The notes beneath the pieces are model-generated. The model was not told where the DNA came from and searched no databases. It saw only the letters and a program-made list of their open reading frames with translations. A DNA stretch of 64,000 bases from Gamsiella multidivaricata (lineage: Eukaryota > Mortierellomycota > Mortierellomycetes > Mortierellales > Mortierellaceae), in contig NW_026251745.1 of NCBI RefSeq assembly GCF_025024155.1, positions 186,001 to 250,000 of the forward strand, in the 5' to 3' direction. The position numbers and the translations under genes are program-made. Shown here one piece after another: positions 54,822-64,000 of the stretch; the first letter of the stretch is position 1, and each line of letters begins with the position of its first letter.

Positions 54822-56400
54822 CATATTTCCAAGCCACGAAGAAATAGTGGCATAGCAATACTTTGTAACACAGATCGACCGATTGCATTATCGCAACCCA
54901 TCCTGTTTTTTATTGTATTTTGTCTCGCTTCTCTACACCGTTCCCACAAGATAATCTTTACTAATACGCGATCACGTCATGAGCACCGAGTCGACCTTTT
55001 TTTGGATCTTTAGCCTCTATCAGGTTGCATACATACTCAAGTGGAAAGGGAGACGCGGAGAAAACTCTAACAAGAAGGACGAACTTACATGTAGAGCAAT
55101 AGGAGGAGGGATTGTCGATTGAGCAAAGTGAGAAAAAGATGTGGGCCCACACGACGGACCATCTGCATATTTATTCGCGATCTCTAGAAGTACACCCTGA
55201 AAGTTGTTAGGTTGTTATTGGTAACTGTTTAAAACACATTGAGCGGTACCAGAAAGTTTCTTTGTTTGCTGGAACATCGGCAGACTCGATCCAGCCCCTC
55301 TGGATGACATGGACTGGAAATTTCCATCCAGAGGGGCTGGGTCGAGACTAGAACATCGAGACATGCCAAAGTCTGCATGGTGTTCTAAAAAACGCCTGCA
55401 ATAAGAGGAAGGTTGTCCAATGAAAACGTTCATTTAGAATTGAACGAGGCTATTTTCCCTTATTGGATGAAAACGTTTTCTCCAGGGAGTTACGATTTTT
55501 AAGGTGACCAAAGCACCACTTAACTATAAAACGTTGTGGTCAACCCAGGTTTGCATGTGCATGAACTCATCTTCCCTTACCAGCTTGCGGACTGCATCGG
55601 ATTATATTGACAACGAGTAAATATGTGAAACACCGGTGCGCCCTATAACAGCTGCCGCCACTCAAGAAAAGTAACTCAAAACGTATCCAAATCTCTTGAT
55701 GCAAGATTCAACAATGTCCTTTGCATGAGCACAACCTGTACAGATCAAGCGTGTGTTAACCAATGAATTTAAGCATGTAAGCAAAGAGGGAAATATGTCT
55801 GAACACTTCTTAAGGCCAAGACTCCTGAAATAGAGGTTAATCTCAGCGCAGCGGTGGGACCTCCAACAAGATAAAATCGAGCTCTGCAACTGGCATACGT
55901 GTACTTGAAGTAAATCTATATCACTTCAGTCCCCACTGAATATTTCTCACCGTACCTTCAGCAAGGCATTATTTTTTTTTCCTCTCATAGCTTCCGCACC
56001 GTAGCTCTTCCTCGATCACACTTGAAGATAAAGAAGGGTGGCATGATGAATGCTTAAAGAGAGTCCAACCCAGTGCAAATGAGTCGAGACCCGGTCCCGA
56101 GTCCTGGCTAAATTTGCGGTCGAAGTGTTCTTCAGGTGGCGGTGTCCTTTTATACACGGACAGAAAGGGCACGTGTATGGAGAAGCTGCGGTGAAAACAA
56201 AAGATTTTAGCTTTGTGCATTGGCCAGTGCTCCAGCTGTGATTTCGATGTGGGCTGTGCTGCGAATGATAATTTGGATGTAGCAAGGGTTGAAAGACCCA
56301 ACGTAAAGACCATTTCACTCGACTTCTTCATGTCTGCATCTCTTGTTCGTTTTTCTCTCTTAGTCTAGACTGTCGTACCTTATCATCTATCAAGACGTGT
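54822..56400. other. intergenic, with one strong hairpin
   Basis: No gene is supported; the longest ORFs (about 120 codons, minus, near 55969-56331) lack motifs. The one clear structure is the inverted repeat at 55282-55349. Confidence 0.5.
55282..55349. other. 25-bp stem hairpin
   Basis: 55282-55306 pairs with 55325-55349 with two mismatches around an 18-nt loop; the core is CCAGCCCCTCTGGATG and its complement. If transcribed it would form a stable hairpin. It could be a small-RNA precursor, a transcription terminator or the relic of an inverted insertion. Confidence 0.6.
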
Positions 56401-56654
56401 TTAAGAGCAATGCTTCCGCTTTCTTCCCAACCCTTCAAACCACTATTCACAACCTTCGCTCTAACTCTCGTCACTATCTGTACACTATCCTTCCTCCTAC
56501 TCCTCTCCCTGCCCCATCAGTCATTTATCATCATATTCTTCCTATGTTTCTTTTTTCCCGAGGCGTATTCATCACTGAATAATGGCCTGAAGAATGTCTT
56601 CAACCCTAATTTGAAAAAACGTTTGAAAATCTCTCCATTCCTTCTTACCCCTAT

Positions 56655-57919
56655 GCCCAAACAGCGATATACCATTCGACAGCGACTTATCAAAGAGTGC
56701 GAGAAGGGCTTTTTCGAGGCCGCAAAGCGATATGCCGAGCACCAGTCGACGGGGCCATTTGGTATCCATGAACTGGAGATGTATTATAATGCGCTCCAGT
56801 ACCTGTACCAGAATCGATATCTCGCACCCCGAAGTCGTCTGCCTTTCTCGACCGATTTGAGGGACAGGGTTCTCGAAGAATACAGTGCGCACCACTTCAA
56901 GTCCATAATGCACATTACACCAGCTCAGTTTGCGTCGTTGGTGGAGTTGATCAGCAGGAGCAGTCAATTTCGACCCAAAAACGACAATTTCCCTCAGGCG
57001 CCCGTCGAAATCCAGCTGAAAGTCGCTTTATTTCGTCTTGGAACAAAAGGAACTGCAGTCGAGAAGGTTGCTTGGGTTTTTGGAGTGAGCTGAGGATCCG
57101 TCCATGCCTACACTTGCCGATGCATCTTGGCAATCGAGGACTTGATGCCTCAGTTTGTTGTGGGGCCGGACCGAGCGAGAAAAGCAGAGATCAAAGCATG
57201 GTTCAAGGAGAACAAGGGCTTTCCTGGCGCAATTGGGCTGTCGACGGGGCGCCGATCCCGTTTGATCAAGGCCCTTCATATGACACCAAGTCCTGGATTA
57301 CTAGGAAATGTGATTATGCCATGAGCGCCACGGCCGTTGCTGACCACCAGGGACGCTTTACATACTTCTCGACCGGGTACGTTGGATCTATGCATGACGC
57401 GTTGGCCTACAAGAACACCCGCCTTTACACCAGACAGGATTTTTTCTTTCAAGGAGAGGAGTACCTACTTTCTGATGCAGCCTACGCCTTGACCCGCACG
57501 GTGATTCCGAGATACAAAGGAGCGACTGGGGATCAGCTGGAGTTTAACATTCTCCATGGCGCTGCAAGAGTGAAGGTTGAACATGCATTTGGCACGCTTA
57601 AGCTCAAGTTTCCTTCCTTACGAAGTCTACCAGTCAAGATTGACAAAGCGGAGGATATTCACAAGGCATCCAGCTGAATTAAAGCATGTGTGGTTCTACA
57701 TAACTTTGTGCGCATCGACAACCAAGAAGGCGACGACGATGAGGATGTCCTTGCGCAGAGACAGCCGCGAGGTCGAATTGAGGATCTTAACCAGCAGGAG
57801 GTGATGATGGAGCCAAATGGACATGGGAGGCAGCAGGACGCAATAAGGAGAGATGTTCTGAAGAGACGAGTACTTGAATACCATAGGAGAAACCATAGGA
57901 GAAATCATAGGAGATAGAC
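56655..57919 (+). pseudogene. PIF/Harbinger transposase, three visible lesions
   Basis: Starts MPKQRYTIRQRLIKECEKGF at 56655. N-terminal region and HTH-like part (TAVEKVAWVFGVS) are open to a TGA at 57091-57093. A one-base deletion near 57238 shifts frame between GFPGAIG and the catalytic AVDGAPIP. The second Asp (LSDAAYALTRTVIP) and Glu (ARVKVEHAFGTLK) follow. A further TGA at 57675-57677 precedes ACVVLHNFVRIDNQ, and the C terminus runs to about 57917 with a repeated RRNH motif. The catalytic Asp, Asp and Glu are all still encoded, so decay is recent relative to the family's divergence. Confidence 0.85.
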
Positions 57920-57939
57920 AACACGTTTACTAAAATTGA

Positions 57940-59554
57940 CTATTTGGCAGCGTTCCGCGAATTAAGCTGTGCTCTCACCAGTTCGAGCTCTGTCTTCATC
58001 ACCGCATGTTCAAAATGCAGTCGCCCGAACTCATCCTTCTCTTGTTTGAAGTTTTCCTTCTCTTGCTTAAACTCGGCTTTCTTGCTTTCAAACTGCTGCG
58101 TACGTCGCATAAATGACGCGTCCTGTTCTCGAGCCCGCTCTTTCAACATCGCACCATACTTCCGAGCCCGTTCTTTCAACGTCATGTCATTGTCCTTTTC
58201 GATGTCCAATAGCTTCTCAGCCAACGTGTCCATCTTCTCTGCAATCGCTTGCTCCTTCGCTTCCAGTGCTAGCTCCCTACGTCTATTATCCTTCCTGTTC
58301 TCCTCTAATTACTTCGCATGGGTGTCCGCTGCTTTAATGCCCACGTCTTTTAAACCTGCGAAGGCCTTGGTCACATCAGCAGACGATTTGAAGGTGTTGA
58401 GCTTTCGACGCTTCCCCGCTGGCCCTATGCTCCTACCTCTTGTAGACCGAGATTCACTATCATCCATTATAACTATCATCGCCATCAAGGTTGTTGCGCA
58501 GGATTAGATGGGTTGTTTTCGATTGATAAGGTACTGTAAATCGATCATTCATATACCTGAATTGAAGTCGCCTGCGATCTCCGCAATGTCTGCCTCGGAC
58601 TCACTGGATTCTGAGGAAACTTCTCTGTCAGATATCTCCAAGATTGGAAGCCTGAGTGGGTGTCGATGAGGAGGATCATCCGGAAAGGTGACTGACTGGT
58701 TAGGAGGAGGAGGGTTTCTGGCGAGACTCCCACCGTAAACGGCATGAACTTTATCGAAATGAGGGCAAATAGATAGCATTTGCTCGCGAAGTGTCTCCTG
58801 TTCTGTGTCTCCTGCCCCGGTTTGCTGTGATATCGCACGGGCTTGGTCGTACTTTTTCTTTGCATATGCAATCTTTGACTTGACTTGATGGTGATCCTAT
58901 TCAGTGTTATTCCTTGCGTTAACATAGTTGGCGATCTCTACGTGAATATCGCTCGCTTTTTGGCCTGACACTAGGCACTTCTTGTTGAGTCTCTCGTGAT
59001 TGTGCGGATCGGTTATCCAATTGACAAATGTTTCCATTCCTGGAGAGACCCAAAAGTTTTTCCTGAGATCGATTTTTGGAGTAGGGGTTTGTATCGTGGA
59101 GGTTGATTCGAGTCCATGTTGGAGAGGCGACGATGAAGCTAGTACTGCAGGCGGTATGGTTGATGTTGCTGACGGTGCAGCGTCTCCAAGAGGAAGTATT
59201 GACCGCAGTTGACCGTCACGTTGGCGCTTCGACATGGTAGATGACCGGGGAGGAATGGGGTAAATGTAATGCTGTGGGTGGGAAGTAGCTAAAGTCGTGC
59301 TGTTGGGGGAAGTTCGTTTGAGATGGAAAAGCGCGAAGAATTTGTAGTTGGCGCAACGATGACTCTTGAAATTGAGGGGATGAGACGGATCCTTGATAAA
59401 CGCGTGAACGGACTTCAACTGTAGGTGAGAGAACAGACGCGTTTGAGGGGGCTGGTGAAGCTAAAAGGTTTCTGTATTCTACTGAAGTTGTGTATGCTGA
59501 AGGAGAGCATAGTGGAGGAGGAGGAGGACCTCCTTGGAATGGATTGTTGGACAT
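57940..59554 (-). pseudogene. Myb/MADF-like Harbinger partner, broken
   Basis: Fragments in order: 59554-59216 (Pro/Ser-rich N terminus), then a frame change into the conserved block FWVSPGMETFVNWITDPHNH before 58897. A TAG at 58897-58899 stands where copy 1 has the Trp of RVTWDNNHVK. The frame then continues through KSKIAYAKKKYDQAR, HFDKVHAVYGGSLARNPPPP and an acidic stretch to about 58548. The C-terminal coiled coil lies at 58233-57940 (KKAEFKQEKENFKQEKDEFG). Alignment with the intact copy 1 protein identifies it. Confidence 0.8.
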
Positions 59555-60570
59555 GGGGGAAAGTGAAGAAAGGAGAGGGAGAGGGACTCAGGAATACTAA
59601 TTTTATTGGCCAACAAATTTTTAGACTCAAACCTTGAATACGAATTTGTGGCTCCTCCACCAAAGGCAAAAATCGAGAGTGGAAGGTTTTTGGTAGAGTA
59701 TGGCGGTTAGTTGTCGAATTGGGTTTTATAACAGACATACTATTGATATTGGCCAAACAGAGTTGTCAATTTGCCAGCAAACAACCTCACTCCTGTTGTT
59801 CTCACTCCAGTCCTCTTTCTCTTCATAACTTTTTTCGCACCAAGATTCTGTGGTGTAGTAAACGAGAATCATTCGGTTGGTCTCGTAAAATTGATATTAG
59901 ATCATGGGGAAGAGCACCGCCCCAGGATAATAGAATAAACGGTCTGGTACCTGAAGCAGAGTCTTTCTTTCCACTTAAATCATTTGTATCACACATTGCA
60001 TTCATCCAGATTGTCCGGATAACACCGCACCAACGACAGGTACTGACTACCGCCGTCAGTAACCCATGCAACGAGATACAATCAATAGGGAATGCCGATC
60101 CTGACCATTCACCACTTTTGCACCGTCAATCGCTCTTATTTAGACATTGTACTTGCCCTGCAGCGCTTCCCCGATCACCGATCGTCTCATTGTGCATCCG
60201 TCATCGGCCCACCCTCGTGAAACGGCATTATAAAGGTACAATGGAGCAAACCCTTGGCATACAACGGCTCCAAAGGGGTGGACTTCATTGTCACGACCCC
60301 TCACCTCATCGGACATCACAACATGCGAACTCCTTGCAACTACCCCAGTCATTCCCAAAAGAATATAGTCCTAGCTCGTACTATTTAGCTAAACAGATCC
60401 CTATATTTATTTCATTCCATTTTCGTATAGTCTATTTTACCTTTGTGTTCATACATTCCGATCTAAAGGAGGACCCTGCACCACGAACCAGTAAGTGACC
60501 AAAGCGCGCCCTTGCCGAAGTCCTATTCGCGTGGTAACTCCTGTTGTAAATAGAACTACTGGTGGAAGTT
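59555..60570. other. intergenic / relic flank
   Basis: A 259-codon plus-strand ORF (59719-60498) has no recognisable motif and its composition is not convincing. The C-terminal half of the helicase relic would be expected on the minus strand here but I cannot see it. Confidence 0.4.
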
Positions 60571-61161
60571 ATAAAACCCGTTAGTAGACCCCCTACACCG
60601 CACCACTACCTTGAGATTCAACAGCGATTCGGACTCGTACATCATGACTTGGTCGCCTTCCTGTGGCTTGAAGGTGTTGTGGATGACATGCACATCATCA
60701 CGCAGACTCTTTACAAGCTGCACCTCGTCGTTGGTGAGGTCAGCATCAAGACAGACAACTCGGGTCACGCCTTTGATGAACTCTCGCAGTATCTGACCGT
60801 TAAGGTCATGCATATCGCCCATTGTTGTGACACTCGTCATCTGCTCACACAGTGAGCTGAACTCATCGAGGATCAAAAAGATGACGTTCTCTCCATAGAA
60901 ACCCAATTCAAGTCTGTGCAGCGACTCTGCTTGGACCACGACCCTATCACATTCAATAGTCTCTTTGCGGATATCTTGGTAGTTCGAGAACCCAAGGCGC
61001 ACCCCAAGCATGTCAGCCAATGTCCTTCTACACGTTACTGCAACGAATTTGAATCTTCTGTTCGCATTGACGAGCTGCTCCACAAATACGGTCTTGCCTG
61101 TTCCCGTAGCAGATCGAATAACTAGACTGGGGGGTTGTTTCCTGACTGCAATGTTTAACCC
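60571..61161 (-). pseudogene. superfamily 2 helicase fragment, origin-binding-protein (UL9-like) type
   Basis: N-terminal helicase core. Walker A is SATGTGKT near 61110-61087, motif Ia-like FVAVTCRRTLADML, a VVVQAESLHRL segment, Walker B with LILDEFSSLCEQM, and VCLDADLTNDEVQ. This order is that of the origin-binding helicases first known from herpesviruses, which also occur as repeated genes in several fungal and protist genomes. A splice donor-like GT follows NLK near 60620. The second helicase lobe is missing, so it cannot be functional as it stands. It lies directly downstream of, and on the same strand as, the primase fragment. Confidence 0.75.
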
Positions 61162-61294
61162 TTATATCTACTTACAGACAGAAAGTCAACAAGACAAGAG
61201 AGGGATCTTTATTTCCTGGCAGACGGCCCTTATAAAGCACTACCCATCTGCACCACGTTAAGGCACTTGTCTCTGCTCGTACGCACTACATAGG

Positions 61295-62597
61295 TCAATA
61301 TAGTGCACTGACTATATCGAACTTGCCGTTGCGACGTTTCAAGGGTTCTGACAGTGGCGACAGGAACTCATGCTTGACAAACTGGGCATTGTAGGTCATA
61401 TCTGCATCCAGGAGAGTGGAGGCTATTTGTGAGTAGAGTAAGGTCTCGATCTCCAGGGTCAGACTAAAGCTAAGCCTGCCAACCCGCACTCCTGCTGTGC
61501 CATAGGAGCGGTGACAGTGCAGGTAGATCGCGCCATTCGCCCCAGCTTCAAATACGCATTGTCTCTATCATGGCTCCGCTCGCATATGTCACATTGGCCT
61601 GCTTGGACTCGTTGCAGCTTGAAGATCGTACCATGCCCATCATACTGCATCTCATACTGCCCTGCATGCTTGTACTGCATGTATTCGTTTTGCAAGGCTT
61701 TAACAATATGTTGTGGTATCTGAGAGGATGGTGGTGCATGTAACCGGCTGGTCTCCTGGGTTGGTAGGGTGGTTTGACGAGCTGGCGATGACGGTTTATC
61801 GACTGCAGTCATGTCTGCAACTAAGATACAGTCGGGATGAACGTTGGTGATGAAGAACTCTCTGTCCTCGGCTGCCATGGACGCATCATGCCAAAGGGCT
61901 CTTTGCAAGGGGCGACTGGGATCCTCACGCTTATGGCTCCCTATAATCCGCATGGGTCTGTTCCTGTTATAGACACCCATGTCGATATGCTCGAGCAATT
62001 GGCTATTCTCGATCTTCTGGCCTTGATCGCGTCTATCACGTTGGAACTGGACCATAAATGCCTTCATGTGCTTGTTGTTATCCTTGAACGCATATGCTGG
62101 AATGATAATATGCAGCGACAGTTTTTCCTGCTTGATGCGCTCAGCACACGGCATTGCTCACTAGTCACTGCGTAATTGGGCGCGAAATGGTTGCGTGCGA
62201 TAAGAAACTCGGCAAACACCTGTTGTTCAAGCGAAGCAATGCCACTCGCACTAGAATCAAGAGCATTGTCGATGTCAAGGGCCAGGTCGATGTCATAGTA
62301 TTCAGAGCACGGACGGCCTTCACGAATTTGCTCCGTAAAGCATTTGTCTTCGTCCGGGACGTTAGTGTATGCGCGCAAGGATGCAGACAAGTCTTCATAG
62401 CTCGAGTACTCATAAAACGGGTTCTTGCCATTCCTTGATGTGCTGCTCGCGAACGCCACGAAGAACGTGTTCGAGTTTTCATCCGCCCATGCATAAGATC
62501 TGTTTTGAGGACCCTCCTGAAGACTCTTGTCGTATGCGAAATAATTGGATCCGAATCTGCTGTGCATTTCAGTGGGTTTGAATGTAATGAAATGCAT
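61295..62597 (-). pseudogene. PrimPol-type (UL52-like) primase fragment, frameshifted
   Basis: AEP-superfamily primase-polymerase relic. The first part (62597 to about 62150) has the metal-binding DxD as SEYYDIDLALD. Frame changes between 62154 and 62064, after which LSLHIIIPAYAFKDNNKHMK follows, a region equivalent to the second catalytic block. Then come ADREFFITNVHP and a zinc-binding CDICERSHDRDNAYL motif near 61590-61550, typical of herpes/NCLDV-type primases. Another frame change near 61480 leads into 61489-61295. Primase and helicase are in the order expected of a single fused replication protein. I infer a large mobile element or an old viral insertion. The breaks are described only. 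Confidence 0.72.
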
Positions 62598-62800
62598 TTA
62601 ATCAATTTGATGCGTGTCATGTGATTGTCCTGAGCGAATGCTGACTACATCTGAGTCATGTCATCGAGGCAAATTCATCAAAACGCGTTTTGCTCCATTC
62701 TCACAACACTCTTGTTCATTGCCTTCCAGACAACCCACACCCATCAACGGCTTCCCGCGCCTCACATCCCATTCCATCCCAGATAACGCCCCTCTCATCC

Positions 62801-64000
62801 ATGGCGGCAAACGCACTCACCCTCTTCTGTGTCGTCGACGGCGAGTCCACAGCCAACGCGTTCTCGGTCAAGGCAACATCCATATCAACCATTGACGAAC
62901 TCAAGAGCTCATCAAGGCCAAAATCCAAGCGCCTTTAACCACATTGACGCCAAGGATTGGTTCTCTGGCGAGCCACAATTCCCGTTGACGAGAATGCCGG
63001 GGACGAGAACATCATCACGCTCGATGATCTGGACGACAAGACGAAGCTAGGCAACCCAAGGACATGCCTTTCCAAGCTGTTCCCTGAGAGCCCTGACGAC
63101 AACACATACATCATTGTGCAGCCACCCCCGCCAGGTATGTCTCCAGCTCTCTGCAGAGTGATGATTGATATCCTGGCGCGTGTTATTTACGTTATGTTAT
63201 TCTTTTTTTTTTCTTCCGATAGCTCCTAAAAGAGACCGTGAAGAGGATGCGGGTGAGTATTATTGATCCTTTCTAACCACCTCTTGTCTTTCATTCAGTC
63301 ATGAACATAGCTGGTGTTGCTAATATTCTTGTGTACTTACCTTTGCCTGTACGCCATTCCCCTGTTAGCGCCCCCTCCCAAAAAGACCCATCTTGGTACG
63401 AACTCGTTGATGGATGCGATTGAGGAAGCTGGTCTTACGCAAAAGGCTGTGGCGGATAATAAGTCCGACCTTTCTCTGCTTGACTATAAAGAAAGAGTCT
63501 CTGTGCTTGGTTTCCTTGGTAGCCCGGTTGACAAGACCAACAGATACGATTCGCTATCTACGATTGCATTTGCCCTCCGAAATCGGTCTTTTCAAGAAAT
63601 AGAGTTACTGTCCACACCTCCCGGTTCCGGCACTCTATTTCCAGTGGTCGATACAGAAGACCTATATGTTCGGCAAGCCTACAAGGACCTTTACCAAGAA
63701 GTTTCCATGAAATTTCAGGACAGTCCTAGGAATAGGGCTCAGAAGCACGTTGTTGTCACTGGAACATCAGGCATTGGAAAATCAGCCTTCCTCGTATACT
63801 TCACCATCCGACTTCTTGCTACAAGCAGTAACGACAACCCGCCTATTGTGGTTTTCCAGGAGAAAGGGGGATCCAAGTGCTATGTATATGGAGGGCTATC
63901 TACTCTACGCTATGGAGACATCGAGGATTTTCGGCCCTTCCTCAATCTACCCGAAACGTGGTATTTAGTCGACAGCTCTCCAAACCCGCTGCTGGAGAGA
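62801..64000 (+). pseudogene. Crinkler (CRN)-like gene with P-loop NTPase, cut by window end
   Basis: CRN proteins have a ubiquitin-like N-terminal header and a variable C-terminal effector part. The header starts at the ATG 62801 (LTLFCVVDGESTANAFSVK). Between about 62900 and 62960 the frame changes three times within ~60 bp; after 62957 it stays open. The header ends VQPPPPG at a donor (63134). A 30-bp exon 63223-63252 (APKRDREEDA) and an exon from 63369 to the window end follow, both in phase. Later motifs are NRYDSLSTIAFALR and a Walker A, VVTGTSGIGKSAF. Three clustered indels could be real decay or poor base calls. The C-terminal domain type is not visible here. Confidence 0.8.

Larger units (their letters stand above)
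56655..59554. mobile_element. PIF/Harbinger-type DNA transposon, copy 2 (decayed)
   Basis: Same convergent gene pair as at 10.3-13.0 kb: transposase (+) and Myb/MADF-like protein (-). Both are interrupted. Protein similarity to copy 1 is clear but moderate, so the two are different lineages and not recent duplicates. Coordinates cover the genes; the ends were not found. Confidence 0.82.

Noticed and set aside
59719..60498. 259-codon plus-strand ORF
   Set aside because: No recognisable motif and mixed composition; lies antisense to where the helicase relic would continue. It could be real but I cannot support it.
1..64000. tRNA, rRNA and CRISPR features
   Set aside because: I looked for B-box-like GGTTCGANTCC strings and repeat-spacer arrays. 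One GGTTCGAATC near 9560 is inside a coding exon without a cloverleaf. No arrays or rRNA-like sequence were seen.

Overview
The window is nuclear DNA of a filamentous fungus, most likely from Mortierellaceae (Mortierellomycota; Mortierella, Linnemannia or a relative). The genes carry several GT-AG introns of about 50-450 bp. Proteins are rich in poly-Gln and low-complexity tracts, and homopolymers are frequent. The gene set mixes conserved eukaryotic housekeeping genes with families I associate with early-diverging fungi: PIF/Harbinger DNA transposons, Crinkler-like proteins and herpes-type PrimPol/helicase relics. No sequence search was possible, so the taxonomic call is inference.

Layout. 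1-1023 (-): Cu/Zn superoxide dismutase, cut by the window start. 1.9-2.2 kb (-): possible decayed patatin-like fragment. 2458-4840 (+): cytochrome P450 in seven exons. 5679-9930 (+): 1361-aa disordered poly-Gln protein with a C-terminal Ig-like domain. 10.3-13.0 kb: first PIF/Harbinger copy (broken transposase, intact Myb/MADF-type partner). 13.2-14.1 kb (+): small Myb/SANT-like coiled-coil protein. 15001-16137 (-): glutathione S-transferase-like. 17568-20763 (+): eight-exon C9orf72-like DENN protein. 21781-24055 (+): single-pass membrane protein with a very long poly-Gln tail. 25.0-27.15 kb (+): degenerate gene of unknown family. 27.16-29.97 kb: nested pair of Tc1/mariner-like elements, the inner one carrying a second, antisense ORF. 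30772-31539 (-): TRAPP subunit Bet5/TRAPPC1. 34433-35719 (+): cysteine-rich single-pass membrane protein. 36080-40899 (-): protein O-mannosyltransferase-like gene with several lesions. 42970-47086 (+): Mga2/Spt23-like IPT/TIG regulator without ankyrin repeats or membrane anchor. 47558-48727 (+): ESCRT-III Vps24/CHMP3. 48986-50318 (-): SAGA subunit Spt3. 51681-51974 (+): CsbD-like stress protein. 52573-54140 (-): broken membrane-protein gene. 54290-54821: MITE-like inverted-repeat element. 56.6-59.6 kb: second, decayed Harbinger copy. 60.6-62.6 kb (-): PrimPol plus superfamily 2 helicase relic. 62801-64000 (+): Crinkler-like gene, cut by the window end.

The first 24 kb and the 30-52 kb stretch are mainly gene space, with genes in vesicle traffic (Bet5, Vps24, C9orf72-like), transcription (Spt3, Mga2-like) and detoxification or stress (SOD, P450, GST, CsbD). 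These neighbours do not form an evident pathway. The 24-30 kb and 52-64 kb stretches are accessory, with three DNA transposons, a MITE-like element, several pseudogenes, the PrimPol relic and the Crinkler-like gene. The strongest candidates for something not well described are the two-gene Tc1/mariner element with its nested derivative, the fungal C9orf72 homologue, and the PrimPol/helicase relic beside the Crinkler gene.
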